64,000 nt of DNA from Thermococcus argininiproducens (GCF_023746595.1 NZ_CP080572.1:1472530-1536529), one strand, 5' to 3'. Positions 36,110 to 45,183 are shown, numbered from the stretch's first letter. Notes: generated by a model not told the origin, from the sequence alone. Numbers and translations: made by a program.

Positions 36110-37327
36110 TCAGAAAACATTGATTTTGTCTTCCAATATCATTTTTTGGATTTTTGTTATGTTCGCTAACCACTCATCAGCTATCTCATATGCTTGCTTC
36201 TCAAATTGTTCTACTCTATGGCCGTTCTTTGGAATTATTTGAATACTTGCGACCAAGGGTTCATCAATAGGCTTTCCTATTTGGCTAAGAAGCCTTACAT
36301 AAACCTCTTGAACTCCATCAATTTGCTCCGCAATGTCTTTTGCAATCAAGTTAGCAAGGATATTATAGATTTTACCTACGTGACTAACTGGGTTTTTGCC
36401 GGCTGCAGCCTCCATGCTCATATGTCTGTTGGGAGAAATCAACCCATTTACCCTGTTTCCTCTTCCGACACTACCATCATCACCTGCTTCAGCACTTGTT
36501 CCGGTTACAGTTATGTAATAAATGTCCTTCTCAGGGTCATCAGCTGTGTTGACATACACATTGACTTTTCTTTGGGTATATTGAGCAACAAGCTCCTTAA
36601 CAGCTCTGTATATGCCTTCCTTAACCTCTAAGTATTCCTGTGGGCTTTGGACTTCACTATCAACTATTGCAGCTGCTATTGTAAGATCAATTTCATCTCC
36701 TTTTCTAAGGCCCATGACTTTGATATCTTCTCCAACAGCAGGCCATTCGTTCTTGAATTTCGCGCTGTTTAACAACCTTTCAGTTTCAAGTACAATTTTC
36801 TCAGTCTCACTCAAAGGAGCATAACCCACACCAAATGAAGTATCATTAGAAAATGGAATCGGATTCTCCTTCACCTTATTAAAAACTCCAACTAAATCAA
36901 CACTTCCCTGGCCAATTCTTGAATCAATCACTACATGATTGTCAACATCCAAGTGTCTAACAGTTTTCCTAAGATATTCCTTGGCCGCTTTAATCGCCAC
37001 TTCATGGACTGGGAACATTTCCCTGTCTACAAATTCAACGGCCCTACCAGAGAGGAGAATATATATTGGCTTTATAACCTCTCCACCCCCAAATCTTGGG
37101 TATGCTCTTCCACCAACCACTTCAACTTGATCTGTGTTGTGGTGAAGGATTATTCCATAGCGCTTTATGTACTCCCTTGAAAGTGCTCTACTAACTGCCT
37201 CAGCAATTCCATCAGCTATACTGTCTGGGTGACCAATTCCTTTTCTTTCTACAAGTTCTACCTTTTGCATCTCAACTGGAGTCCTCACAAGATCCTCAAC
37301 AACAATGTTCCTATTCTTCTCAACCAT
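36110..37327 (-). CDS. metK: S-adenosylmethionine synthetase, archaeal type
   Basis: Makes S-adenosylmethionine from methionine and ATP. This is the archaeal MAT family, only distantly related to bacterial MetK. The 405-residue protein has [99 protein letters not shown] 37327 follows GAGGTGATGATC; the GTG/ATG pair upstream lies in that site. It has its own promoter in the 37330-37480 region. Confidence 0.97.
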   Translation of the reverse strand: MVEKNRNIVVEDLVRTPVEMQKVELVERKGIGHPDSIADGIAEAVSRALSREYIKRYGIILHHNTDQVEVVGGRAYPRFGGGEVIKPIYILLSGRAVEFVDREMFPVHEVAIKAAKEYLRKTVRHLDVDNHVVIDSRIGQGSVDLVGVFNKVKENPIPFSNDTSFGVGYAPLSETEKIVLETERLLNSAKFKNEWPAVGEDIKVMGLRKGDEIDLTIAAAIVDSEVQSPQEYLEVKEGIYRAVKELVAQYTQRKVNVYVNTADDPEKDIYYITVTGTSAEAGDDGSVGRGNRVNGLISPNRHMSMEAAAGKNPVSHVGKIYNILANLIAKDIAEQIDGVQEVYVRLLSQIGKPIDEPLVASIQIIPKNGHRVEQFEKQAYEIADEWLANITKIQKMILEDKINVF

Positions 37328-37477
37328 GATCATCACCTCAAATGAACTCTTACGTGCATAGCTTTGAAGGTCCCTTTATATATCTTTCGGCATGATATCA
37401 ACTCAAATATATAACTGCTAGTTATATCAAAGACAAAAAGTTAAAATTCCAAGCAATAGAAATTAAATACGCATCCG

Positions 37478-37624
37478 ACCCACCCGGTAGCCCGACCGAA
37501 GGAGCTCTAGGGCAGCTATGAATTCTGGGGACGATGCCGGGTGGACAGGGCTTGGTCTCCGGGATCACCTGAGATGGCCGAAAATGGCCCACAATGAAGG
37601 TGAGAGGATATGCCAAGCCCACAA
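37478..37624 (+). ncRNA. Double-hairpin H/ACA guide RNA (candidate)
   Basis: A G/C-rich island in an A/T-rich gap. Hairpin 1: CCACCCGG (37480-37487) pairs with CCGGGTGG (37537-37544), followed at once by ACA (37545-37547). Hairpin 2: GGGCTTGG (37548-37555) pairs with CCAAGCCC (37613-37620), followed by ACA (37621-37623). Inside hairpin 2 an upper stem TCACCT/AGGTGA is closed by a K-turn-like GA...TGA element, leaving internal loops on both sides as a pseudouridylation pocket. Hairpin 1 has a similar GGA...TATGA element. These are the features of archaeal H/ACA RNAs that guide Cbf5. Targets not determined. Confidence 0.75.
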
Positions 37625-37670
37625 CCGAAGGTTTTTATCTCGTTACATCAAAAACTTTTGGGTGGTGCTA

Positions 37671-38291
37671 ATGAACATTTCTGAGATAATAAGAGAAATA
37701 CGAGACGTTCTGGATAGAAAAGATGAAGTGCGAGAGAGGACGCTAAAACTCACCAGAGAGATTGTTCGCCTAAGTGGAGATTCCATAAAAGCACTTCATA
37801 GGGGAGAATTTAAAACTGCTGAGGAGAGATTGAAAAGAGTGGAAAAACTAGTTAATGAACTGAGAGAGATGCTTAAAGAACATAGAGACCTTTATTTTAC
37901 CGGATATGTGCAAGGTGCTCATCAAGAATATGTAGAGGCAACACTCTTCTATAATTATCTCTTAGGAAAAGATTTTCCAACCCCTCAAGAAATTAAAGTT
38001 CCAGAGGCTGATTATGCCCTAGGGATTGGAGATTTTATAGGAGAGTTAAGGAGATATTTTCTTACATTATTGCTGAAAGGAGATCTAGAGAAGGCTCAAG
38101 AGGTCTATTATTTCATGGAAAAAATCTACAACGAGCTTGTTACACTAGAATACCCAAAGGGTCTAGTGAATATAAGACAGAAACAAGATCAGGCACGATA
38201 TATTCTTGAAAAGACTCTTGAGGATCTTGTCCGAGCCAAAATAAATAGAGGTCTCGAGAAGAAGCTCGAGGAGTGGAGAAATGAATCTTGA
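37671..38291 (+). CDS. Translin-family protein
   Basis: A 206-residue all-helical protein of the translin family (archaeal members are often misannotated as dehalogenases): [47 protein letters not shown] and [11 protein letters not shown]. Translins bind RNA or ssDNA and some are RNases. The start is ATG 37671 with GGTGGTG before it; the upstream frame extension reads through the H/ACA RNA and is rejected. It overlaps nfi by 11 nt, the first gene of a translin-nfi-ribK-membrane protein operon. Confidence 0.9.
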   Translation: MNISEIIREIRDVLDRKDEVRERTLKLTREIVRLSGDSIKALHRGEFKTAEERLKRVEKLVNELREMLKEHRDLYFTGYVQGAHQEYVEATLFYNYLLGKDFPTPQEIKVPEADYALGIGDFIGELRRYFLTLLLKGDLEKAQEVYYFMEKIYNELVTLEYPKGLVNIRQKQDQARYILEKTLEDLVRAKINRGLEKKLEEWRNES

Positions 38292-38856
38292 AAAAATTGC
38301 CAAAATCCAAAAAAGACTGGCAAAACGAATAGTGGAAAGGCCCATAGATATTTCAAAACTCAGAACCATTGCTGCAGTGGACGTTTCATACCGTAAGAAT
38401 AAAGCGAGAGGTGCTTTTGTTCTCTGCTCATTTCCTTCATGTGAAGTTTTAAAGACAAAAACCATTGAAATTGAAGTTAGTTTTCCTTATATTCCTACAT
38501 ATTTTTTCTTAAGAGAAACCCGACCAATCTTGATATTATTGAAAGGTGAAACCTTTGATGTGTTGCTTGTAGAAGGCCATGGAAAGGCCCATCCAAGAGA
38601 GTACGGACTAGCATCTCATATTGGACTTCTACTTGGAAAACCCACTATTGGAGTTGCAAAGAAACCCCTACATGGTACCAATAAGAACTTCATCAAAATT
38701 GGAAAAGCTTATGTAAGTGTTGGCAACTTAATCAACCTAGACTCTGCAAGAGAGATAATAGAACTCATAAATGAAGGTGGTTATCCAAGACCATTGAAAA
38801 TAGCAGATAAAGTTTCCAAAGGTGCTGAAAAATGGAAGAACTTAGACTTATTATAA
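38281..38856 (+). CDS. nfi: Endonuclease V
   Basis: Cleaves the second phosphodiester 3' to deoxyinosine, important where heat deaminates adenine. The 191-residue protein has the catalytic AAVDVSY (Asp), [17 protein letters not shown] (Glu and the wedge PYIP) and [18 protein letters not shown]. In the last block the usual DGxG aspartate is Glu (VEGHG), a conservative change at a metal-binding position. A GAGGAGTGG ribosome site lies in the translin gene. It overlaps ribK by 25 nt. Confidence 0.95.
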   Translation: MNLEKIAKIQKRLAKRIVERPIDISKLRTIAAVDVSYRKNKARGAFVLCSFPSCEVLKTKTIEIEVSFPYIPTYFFLRETRPILILLKGETFDVLLVEGHGKAHPREYGLASHIGLLLGKPTIGVAKKPLHGTNKNFIKIGKAYVSVGNLINLDSAREIIELINEGGYPRPLKIADKVSKGAEKWKNLDLL

Positions 38857-39467
38857 CACTTGCAAAAAGAGGAGCTGTTGGAGAAAGGATCAAAGTAACC
38901 TTGAGAGATCTTTCTAGAGAAGTTGGTAGCTCGCCCCAATCAGTTATGCGAAGACTTAACTCTCTCGAGAAAGAGGGTTATATAATCAAAGAAACACTTG
39001 GAAAAAGAACATTCGTTGAGATATCTCCTAATGGGCTACAATTTCTGGAATCTATTTTCGAAGACATAGGCAAGATCCTCTATGGAAATTATATTCTCGG
39101 GGAAGTTGTCTCTGGAGTTGGAGAAGGGAGATACTACGTAGAACAGTACAAAGACAGGATAAAGGAATATCTTGGATTTGAACCCTACCCTGGCACTTTA
39201 AATATCCTTGTGGTCTTTCCTAAGACTATCTACGATGCCCTTTATAATGTTGAGCCCATAATAATACCTGGCTTCTCAAAAGGAGGAAGAACATTTGGAG
39301 ATGTGAAAGCCTATAAGGTAATGATAAATGGGATTAGTGGAGCAATAGTGGTTCCATCTAGAACAATTCATCCTCCAAGAGTTGCTGAGATTATTGCCCC
39401 CATATGTCTTAGAGAAAAACTTAATTTGAAAGATGGGTCTAGAGTTAAAGTGGAGGTTATAAAGTGA
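38832..39467 (+). CDS. ribK: CTP-dependent riboflavin kinase with N-terminal HTH
   Basis: Makes FMN from riboflavin with CTP. The 211-residue archaeal enzyme has an N-terminal winged helix (residues 1-75: [25 protein letters not shown]) and a C-terminal RibK cradle barrel ([48 protein letters not shown]). The HTH suggests an additional regulatory DNA-binding role, known for RbkR in other archaea. The ATG lies inside nfi, so translation is coupled. Confidence 0.95.
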   Translation: MEELRLIITLAKRGAVGERIKVTLRDLSREVGSSPQSVMRRLNSLEKEGYIIKETLGKRTFVEISPNGLQFLESIFEDIGKILYGNYILGEVVSGVGEGRYYVEQYKDRIKEYLGFEPYPGTLNILVVFPKTIYDALYNVEPIIIPGFSKGGRTFGDVKAYKVMINGISGAIVVPSRTIHPPRVAEIIAPICLREKLNLKDGSRVKVEVIK

Positions 39468-39988
39468 AGAAAAAACTCCTCTCTTCCTTGGGATACGGCG
39501 GAGCAGGTGTAACATTGAGTTTTTTATTGATAGTCCTTGTTTATCCACCATATACACCAACAAGAACACTACTTCCAATCTATGGGTTGGGATTATTCCT
39601 AGGTGGAGTTTTAGGAAGCTATAAAGGAAAACTAAATGCAAGTGGATATGCCTTTATAGTTGGCTTTCTCTTAACCTTAATTCTCCATTTGCTGTGGATT
39701 AAAATAGAGTTCTCGATGTTATATTCTTTTTCACTCTTAGTAATTGTAGTCTTTGTCATGGGGCTTGTATCAGCAGAAGACACTTTAGATGTCTCTATAG
39801 TCCCGTTTGCATACTTTGGTGGCTTTGTTTTAGCCAGTTTGATATTTATGGACTTTAATATGTACGAGATCAGTGGGGCAATCCAAAGCATAATTCTCAC
39901 TGGAATCAGCGGTGCAGTGATTGCCACTGTAGTTATTCTCTTGAAGTCATTTCTTGAAAACACTGCAAGGCTTAGTAAGAAAATTTAA
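39464..39988 (+). CDS. Integral membrane protein, unknown
   Basis: A 174-residue protein with about five hydrophobic helices and glycine-rich turns (GGAGVTLSFLLIVLVYPPYTPTR, LGLFLGGVLGSYKG). It starts at GTG 39464, overlapping ribK by 4 nt, and is the last gene of the translin operon. No family is recognised and no motif indicates a substrate. Confidence 0.78.
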   Translation: MKKKLLSSLGYGGAGVTLSFLLIVLVYPPYTPTRTLLPIYGLGLFLGGVLGSYKGKLNASGYAFIVGFLLTLILHLLWIKIEFSMLYSFSLLVIVVFVMGLVSAEDTLDVSIVPFAYFGGFVLASLIFMDFNMYEISGAIQSIILTGISGAVIATVVILLKSFLENTARLSKKI

Positions 39989-40022
39989 AAGGATAAAGCT
40001 CCAATTCTAAATGGTGAGCAAC

Positions 40023-40232
40023 ATGGTAATGAGATTATCAAAGATTTATGGGAAGCAGATATACAATACCGCCGGATATTATATAGGTTACGTTGATGAG
40101 GTGCTTATTGAGATAGAAGCAGGCGGAGGCAAAATCCTTGCTTTAGGTCTCCCTGGAGAAAAAGTTGGGATTCCATATGAAAGAGTATCTGCCATTGGTG
40201 ATATAATATTGATAGAAGCAAAGAAAGGTTAG
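40023..40232 (+). CDS. PRC-barrel domain protein
   Basis: A 69-residue single PRC-barrel: LSKIYGKQIYNTAGYYIGYVDEVLIE...GKILALGLPGEKVGIPYERVSAIGDIILIE. Small archaeal PRC-barrel proteins bind partner proteins, for example in cell division (CdpB) or RNA processing. ATG 40023 has GGTGAG upstream; the frame from 40011 includes that site. Its stop overlaps the convergent DHH gene by 4 nt. Confidence 0.88.
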   Translation: MVMRLSKIYGKQIYNTAGYYIGYVDEVLIEIEAGGGKILALGLPGEKVGIPYERVSAIGDIILIEAKKG

Positions 40233-41692
40233 GCCTCCTTTACATTTAGAGCCTCCAAAAACTTCTCTGTTATTGCTTCTTCTACTAATTTTAAGAGAGA
40301 ACTTTTGTCTTTAGCAAGTTTAAAGATCCCCAGTGGAATTCTAGCTCCTCCAGATTGGGGATGTCCTCCGCCGCTTCCTATGTCTCCAAAGGCATCTTTT
40401 AAAACTCTTCCTACATTTACCCTAACGTCTCTTGTTCTTGCTGAAATTTCAATCCTATCGTCCACTATGCCAAATACAACTACTGTATTAACTCCTTCAA
40501 GTCTAAGCAAAAAATCAGCAGATTCGGGAATAGCATCTCTATTCGTTATGAATCCCACATTTGAGATAACAACATTCTTAAAGGCTTTTCTGTTTAAAAT
40601 GGCTTTTGCTAATATCTCTGCAGTTTCTATCGAGATATCAGGATATTCTATCTTTTCCAAAATCTCATAATCCACTTTACCAGTCAAAAACTCAAGCGCC
40701 TCAAGGTCTGTGGTACTAAGTTTCGAGAATTTCTTTGTATCTATATAGATTCCATAAAACAAACTAGTTCCCAAGATGTTACTGACCTCCATGTTAAGGT
40801 TTTGGAGGTATTCTGCCATTATAGAAGATGTAGAGTTAACATCAGATCGTATATCAATAAAAGTGGTTTTAGGAAGCTTTTCATCTAGGTTCTGAAGGAG
40901 TTGATGATGATCTATCAATATCTCTATTCTCTTCAGGTCTTCGTCATCTAGGATACTAAGATTCCCATTAGGCTGACAATCAACTAGAGCTATTGCAGAA
41001 TGTCGTTTAACTTCGTAAGAACCTAAGGAAACCTTTCTCATGTCCAAACCAAGCAGGTTTACAAACGCTCTATTCTCATGATGGGTTATTTCTCCACCAT
41101 AAACTATTGTGCTTCTAAGCCCCATATTTTGAGCAATATACTGGAGAGCAGCAGCACTTGCCATTGCATCAGGATCTGGGTTATCATGCATTACTATTAA
41201 AAGAGAATCAGTTTTTTGCCTTATTTCGGAGAGCTTTCTAGATAACAAGGTAGCATTTTTCTTTTTTCCAAGTCCTTTGACCGTATCGACTAATACTTTG
41301 ATAGTAGCTACCCTTGGAGAAATCGCATAATCAATTTTTACATCAGTTTCGAACTCGTCCTTTATCTGGGAAATAACATCATCTACAGTGATCTCATCTG
41401 GCAGCAGAACAAGTATTGGAACTTCAGAATTGTTATTTCTTATAGCTTGAATTGTCCTTTTTACCTTAGTGATGTCCATAGTAGTAATTATCACAAGGTC
41501 TACTTTTTCAATTCCAGCTTTCAAGAGTGAGGCAGTGTAAGAGAAATCACCATGAATTACATGAAAGCCACTTTCACTGAGAGATTTTGCCCGAATTTCA
41601 TCTTGTTCAATTATAATAACCTCGAATTCGCCCTTTAGGGCCTGAGCAACATTCCTTCCGATGGTTCCCCCACCCAGTATTAACACCCTCAT
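40229..41692 (-). CDS. TrkA-N (RCK) and DHH/DHHA1 phosphoesterase fusion
   Basis: 487 residues. Residues 1-135 are an NAD-binding RCK/TrkA-N domain (VLILGGGTIGRNVAQAL). Residues 165-320 are a DHH phosphoesterase with IVMHDNPDPDAMASAAAL, ALVDCQPNG and ILIDHHQLL. The C-terminus is DHHA1 with GSGGGHPQSGGARI. DHH enzymes hydrolyse cyclic dinucleotides, nanoRNA or pNp; the RCK sensor suggests control by NAD or a nucleotide, by inference. ATG 41692 lies behind GGTGAGCGCC. Confidence 0.92.
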   Translation of the reverse strand: MRVLILGGGTIGRNVAQALKGEFEVIIIEQDEIRAKSLSESGFHVIHGDFSYTASLLKAGIEKVDLVIITTMDITKVKRTIQAIRNNNSEVPILVLLPDEITVDDVISQIKDEFETDVKIDYAISPRVATIKVLVDTVKGLGKKKNATLLSRKLSEIRQKTDSLLIVMHDNPDPDAMASAAALQYIAQNMGLRSTIVYGGEITHHENRAFVNLLGLDMRKVSLGSYEVKRHSAIALVDCQPNGNLSILDDEDLKRIEILIDHHQLLQNLDEKLPKTTFIDIRSDVNSTSSIMAEYLQNLNMEVSNILGTSLFYGIYIDTKKFSKLSTTDLEALEFLTGKVDYEILEKIEYPDISIETAEILAKAILNRKAFKNVVISNVGFITNRDAIPESADFLLRLEGVNTVVVFGIVDDRIEISARTRDVRVNVGRVLKDAFGDIGSGGGHPQSGGARIPLGIFKLAKDKSSLLKLVEEAITEKFLEALNVKEA

Positions 41693-41804
41693 GGCGCTCA
41701 CCTAAGGACAACAATGCTTAAATATATGCTTGAATGGAACTTAATAGTAGAGGTCTCTTTAACCTTTATTCGGTTTTTGATATATATATCTAATGGTGGT
41801 GAAA

Positions 41805-43511
41805 ATGCAACTTCCAAGAATCACACCAATAGAAGAAAACATTGTATGTACGAAAAAAGACGAAATCTCGGAATTAGTCCGTAATACATTGTCTAATCAA
41901 GAATTTAGCGGAGTATTTCTAAAAATATTTGCAAAGGATGACACTGAGAAATACTATGTCACATTATTGATGGACAAACGAAAGCTTTTGGCCTCTAAAG
42001 TGTCACTTCTCTCTTCAAAGACTGAAGTAATTGGAGATGAGAGTTTAAAAATATTAAAGAGGATTATAAACTATCCATTAGTCATCGATGTGTATGGATT
42101 AGATGAAATAGAGCTGAAAATTTCAATAACGGACAACCTAGACATATACAATGCCACTCCAAAAATTGAAATTGACAAGATTTTTGAAGAAACTATTGTT
42201 GAAAACAAAGAGCTTGCTGAGAAAGAAAGAATTTTGGAAGAAGCTCTCAAAAAAAAAGAAGTAAAAAAGAAAGAAATAGAACCAGAATCAAACCTCCCCT
42301 CCACAGTTGAACAAAAAGTAGCACCTAAAAAAGAAAAGCCCTCTAAAAAAGAATCCAAACCAAAAAAGAGAACGAAAACTCTCAAACCTGAAATCACAGT
42401 AGAAATAATTGGTGGTGAGATCTTTAAACCCATTCTCAAAGAGTATACAGAAGAAGTTTTGAAAGAAGTTCAAACACTCAATGGAGTATCTCCACAAAAG
42501 ATTAAAATAACGGGGGAAGTCGGCTCAGGAGTTATATATCTCCACGTAGAGTTTTATGGAATCAGTGAAGGAGAGCCAAATACTAGACAGATGTCCGAAA
42601 GAAGGGTATTATACTTCATAAACAAACATCTCCCAATAATCTGGAGAAAGGCGGGACTTAAACCAATTCTAAGCGGCGCACGAGCAAAAATAACTGGACC
42701 AGGTGAGTCTTTTGAAGAAGAGAAGGAAACTTTAGAAAGTAAAAAGAAAATCGCTCCTCGTAAAATTGAGAGCAATATCTCAGTTGAAGCTCATGAGAGC
42801 ATTAAGCCTTATTTCTCCACATATGCCAGGGCAATTCTCCAAGATATACAGAATGCAGGAATTGACGTAGAGAAAATGCACCTCGATATAAAAGGAAGAA
42901 GTGAACATGAGATCAATCTAACACTTTGGGGTAAAGCTCCAGGTAAGACTCATTCACAAGCAAGGAGCATAGTGGAAAGTATTCTGAAAACTCATGCAAA
43001 AGAGATTTCTAGAGCTCTAAACAAATACATTACAGTTCACCGAGTGCAAATCAATCTAGAGGAAACTGAGGGAGAAGTTTCAGAAAGTGTAAAACAAATA
43101 CTCTCAAAGAAAGAAGAGTTAGAAAAGGAAATAGAAAAACTGCTTAAGGAAGTAGGTGTTGATGAACTTTCCTCATTAACTGAGGAAAAAAGGAGAGAAA
43201 TCGAAGAGAATTTAATAAAACCTAAAGTCGAACCCGCAATAGAGGCCCTAAGAAGACGGTTGCAAAACATGTTTAAGGATCTTCCAAATTCCGTATTCAG
43301 ATGGATGCGACTGGATTGGGAACTTCATAGAAATGAGGTCTTAATAACTTTAGAAGCAAGCTTTGACAAAAGGGGAAGCCTAATAGGTGTGGTCTCAGAT
43401 GACAGAATAATAGAGGATGCTACTCAAGTATTAAACACTGCTGTTCAGGAAATATCTAAAGAACACAATGTACCAATCAAAATCAAAAATGTAAATATAA
43501 ACGTCAGGTAA
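41805..43511 (+). CDS. DUF2226-like protein with three repeated C-terminal domains
   Basis: A 568-residue soluble protein. Residues 1 to about 125 resemble archaeal DUF2226. A highly charged Lys/Glu linker (about 130-200) follows. Then come three related alpha/beta segments: about 200-300 (EITVEIIGGEIFKPILKEY...), 325-425 (SNISVEAHESIKPYFSTYARAIL...) and 470-568 (PKVEPAIEALRRRLQNMF...VPIKIKNVNINVR), each of helix, amphipathic strands with LHVEF/INLTLWG/VLITLEA, and a helix. ATG 41805 lies behind GGTGGTGAAA. Function unknown; the third repeat follows a coiled coil. It may be a scaffold or nucleic-acid binder. Confidence 0.8.
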   Translation: MQLPRITPIEENIVCTKKDEISELVRNTLSNQEFSGVFLKIFAKDDTEKYYVTLLMDKRKLLASKVSLLSSKTEVIGDESLKILKRIINYPLVIDVYGLDEIELKISITDNLDIYNATPKIEIDKIFEETIVENKELAEKERILEEALKKKEVKKKEIEPESNLPSTVEQKVAPKKEKPSKKESKPKKRTKTLKPEITVEIIGGEIFKPILKEYTEEVLKEVQTLNGVSPQKIKITGEVGSGVIYLHVEFYGISEGEPNTRQMSERRVLYFINKHLPIIWRKAGLKPILSGARAKITGPGESFEEEKETLESKKKIAPRKIESNISVEAHESIKPYFSTYARAILQDIQNAGIDVEKMHLDIKGRSEHEINLTLWGKAPGKTHSQARSIVESILKTHAKEISRALNKYITVHRVQINLEETEGEVSESVKQILSKKEELEKEIEKLLKEVGVDELSSLTEEKRREIEENLIKPKVEPAIEALRRRLQNMFKDLPNSVFRWMRLDWELHRNEVLITLEASFDKRGSLIGVVSDDRIIEDATQVLNTAVQEISKEHNVPIKIKNVNINVR

Positions 43512-43512
43512 A

Positions 43513-43567
43513 CTCAGTACTCAAGATCTTCATCATAGCAATGCTCAGGTTTGCCGAGCTCATCACT
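43513..43567 (-). ncRNA. C/D box guide sRNA (candidate)
   Basis: On the minus strand all four boxes occur with archaeal spacing: C GTGATGA (43566-43560), an 11-nt guide, D' CTGA (43548-43545), an 8-nt spacer, C' ATGATGA (43536-43530), a 12-nt guide, D CTGA (43517-43514). The short D'-C' spacer and 11-12-nt guides are those of archaeal 2'-O-methylation sRNPs (L7Ae/Nop5/fibrillarin). It begins 2 nt after the DUF2226 stop, on the opposite strand. rRNA or tRNA targets were not identified. Confidence 0.82.
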
Positions 43568-43709
43568 ACTTAAATTTTACTTTTTGGGTTTTTAAGCTCT
43601 CTGTTTTGACATTATCCCTCTCCTAAATAAGATACCTTTAGGTTGTAGAGCTCTATCAAATCTTTTTCGAAACGTTAAGTTTTTAAACTGATTTGCCCTC
43701 TCCAAACAC

Positions 43710-44576
43710 ATGGAGACTCTCTTTGGAGCATTGTTAGCACTGGTCGCTGCATTTGGCTGGGGAACTTCATCAGTTCTAATTAAAGTTGGAATGAGAAAGA
43801 AGAGCGCCATTACTGTGAATATTATAAGATTATATATAACAGTGCTTTCTTATTTAGTTCTATTCATATTTACAGGGAGTTATAGAGAGATAGTCAATCT
43901 TTCATGGAAACTCATCGTAATAGCATTCATTTCAGGTCAATTTGGGTTTGTTGTGGGAGATTACTTCTATTTTAGCGCCCTCAGAATTATGGGGGTTTCA
44001 CGGACAGTCCCTATAACCTCTTCGTATCCCCTTTGGACAATACTATGGACATGGTTATTCCTTGGAAGACAAATAAATATTCAAATCGTTCTTGGAGCCT
44101 TTCTTGTATTCCTAGCTATTATCATCGTGAGAAAGGGAGAAATTGAAGAACATTTAAACCCAAAAGGGTTTATCTTTGCACTTTTAGCCCCCATATCCTG
44201 GAGTATTGCTATAGTGTTGTTAGATTTTCTTTCCTCTCAAATCTCTCCTATTTCCCTTGCTGGAATTAGACTTGCCTTCGCAGCTATGGGGGTTAGTCTC
44301 TTTCTCCCCAAATACTCCATGGAACTAAAAAAAGTCACAAAGAAGGAAATAGCGCTTTTATCAGCGGCAGCACTTCTGGGGCTTATAATAGGGCAATATG
44401 CATTTGTAAAGTCAGTGAGTTCAGTGGGTTCACAAATATCTGCTCCAGTAAGTGCTATTAATCCAATTATCTCCTCTGCTCTTGCAATGGCACTTCTAAA
44501 AGAGCCACCAAATAGGAAGATCATCTTGGGATTGATCTTAGCTGTCACAGGCGTTATACTAATAACGACAGCATGA
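43710..44576 (+). CDS. EamA/DMT-superfamily transporter
   Basis: A 288-residue protein with ten hydrophobic helices in two EamA repeats (residues 1-140 and 148-288). GALLALVAAFGWGTSSVLIKVGMRK begins repeat 1 and FALLAPISWSIAIVLLDFLSS repeat 2; PVSAINPIISSALAMALLKEPP is the typical end of repeat 2. Such carriers export or import amino acids, sugars or purines. The substrate is unknown. Its stop lies 3 nt before the TnpB-element relic. Confidence 0.9.
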   Translation: METLFGALLALVAAFGWGTSSVLIKVGMRKKSAITVNIIRLYITVLSYLVLFIFTGSYREIVNLSWKLIVIAFISGQFGFVVGDYFYFSALRIMGVSRTVPITSSYPLWTILWTWLFLGRQINIQIVLGAFLVFLAIIIVRKGEIEEHLNPKGFIFALLAPISWSIAIVLLDFLSSQISPISLAGIRLAFAAMGVSLFLPKYSMELKKVTKKEIALLSAAALLGLIIGQYAFVKSVSSVGSQISAPVSAINPIISSALAMALLKEPPNRKIILGLILAVTGVILITTA

Positions 44577-44579
44577 AGG

Positions 44580-44990
44580 CTGATCTCCTCTCTGTCTTGA
44601 AGGGCGAGGACTCCTCTCGGGGTCATAACCCTCACCCTTCAAGGCTTTCATCGGTTTGCGGACCCATCACATACTCTCCTTGCGAGTTTCGGTTCGGCCC
44701 GAGGGCCGGGTCTTCGGCTCGTTACCCCTACCGCAAAGCGGTTCGGGGTTATCGTCCCAGAGGACACTCCTTAAAGTTCTAAACCACTTGAAGGAGATCC
44801 CTAAAAGGACGCCTAACGGCGTCATCTCCCATGCAGGGGAACACGAGTGAAACCCCTTTAAACGAGTTGTTTTTGAATGGTTTCTCCGGGCCTTATTACG
44901 TTGATAAGTTTAAAAAAGTTTCAGTAGTTTAAAGGTTTCCTTGGACAGTTCACCCACATCCCCACCCTAAAGAACGAGGCTTTTATGAGA
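44580..44990 (-). mobile_element. 411-bp relic of a family-B TnpB element
   Basis: Both ends match the element at 16224-17681. The right end is CTGATCTCC (44580-44588) with GAAGGGCGAGG, against CTGACCTCC and AAAGGGCGAGG. The left end has CATCCCCACCC...GAACGAGGCTTTT and is followed by GTAAA (44991), the same target. The minus strand near the right end still encodes a recognisable TnpB tail (MKALKGEGYDPERSPRPSRQ) but upstream frames are broken by stops. G/C-rich hairpins (CCGCAAAGCGG region, 44731-44741) from the omega-RNA part remain. The rest of tnpB is deleted. Confidence 0.85.
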
Positions 44991-45033
44991 GTAAAGGATT
45001 TAACCCCCTGTGATCATATTCTAATGCCGACAG

Positions 45034-45055
45034 CGAGGGTACAATTGTACCCTCG
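45034..45055. repeat. 22-bp perfect palindrome upstream of H/ACA RNA and topA
   Basis: The sequence from C45034 to G45055 is its own reverse complement, centred on CAATTG. As RNA it gives a 9-bp stem with an AATT loop. It lies 2 bp before the first H/ACA hairpin, so it may be part of that RNA or an operator/terminator between the TnpB relic and the topA leader. Confidence 0.7.
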
Positions 45056-45057
45056 TT

Positions 45058-45183
45058 GGGCCTGGTATACCCGCCTCCACAAGGTATCGGGCTCTATGAG
45101 TGGGGGTGCTCACACCAGGCTCACAGGGCCGGTGCATCCACCCGCGCGAAAAATGAACGCGGGCCTCTGTTGCCGGCCCACAA
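45058..45183 (+). ncRNA. Double-hairpin H/ACA guide RNA upstream of topA (candidate)
   Basis: Hairpin 1: GGGCCTGGT (45058-45066) pairs with ACCAGGCTC (45114-45122) and is followed by ACA (45123-45125); an upper stem CCTCCAC/GTGGGGG with a TATGA K-turn-like element leaves a bipartite internal loop. Hairpin 2: GGGCCGG (45126-45132) pairs with CCGGCCC (45173-45179), followed by ACA (45180-45182), with upper stem CCCGCG/CGCGGG and a GAAAAATGA loop. Back-to-back hairpins each ending in ACA match the candidate at 37478. The topA start lies 55 bp downstream. Targets not determined. Confidence 0.78.

Noticed and set aside
37518-37670. N-terminal extension of the translin-family protein
   Set aside because: This frame crosses the H/ACA RNA hairpins; ATG 37671 has GGTGGTG upstream and begins the conserved helical region.
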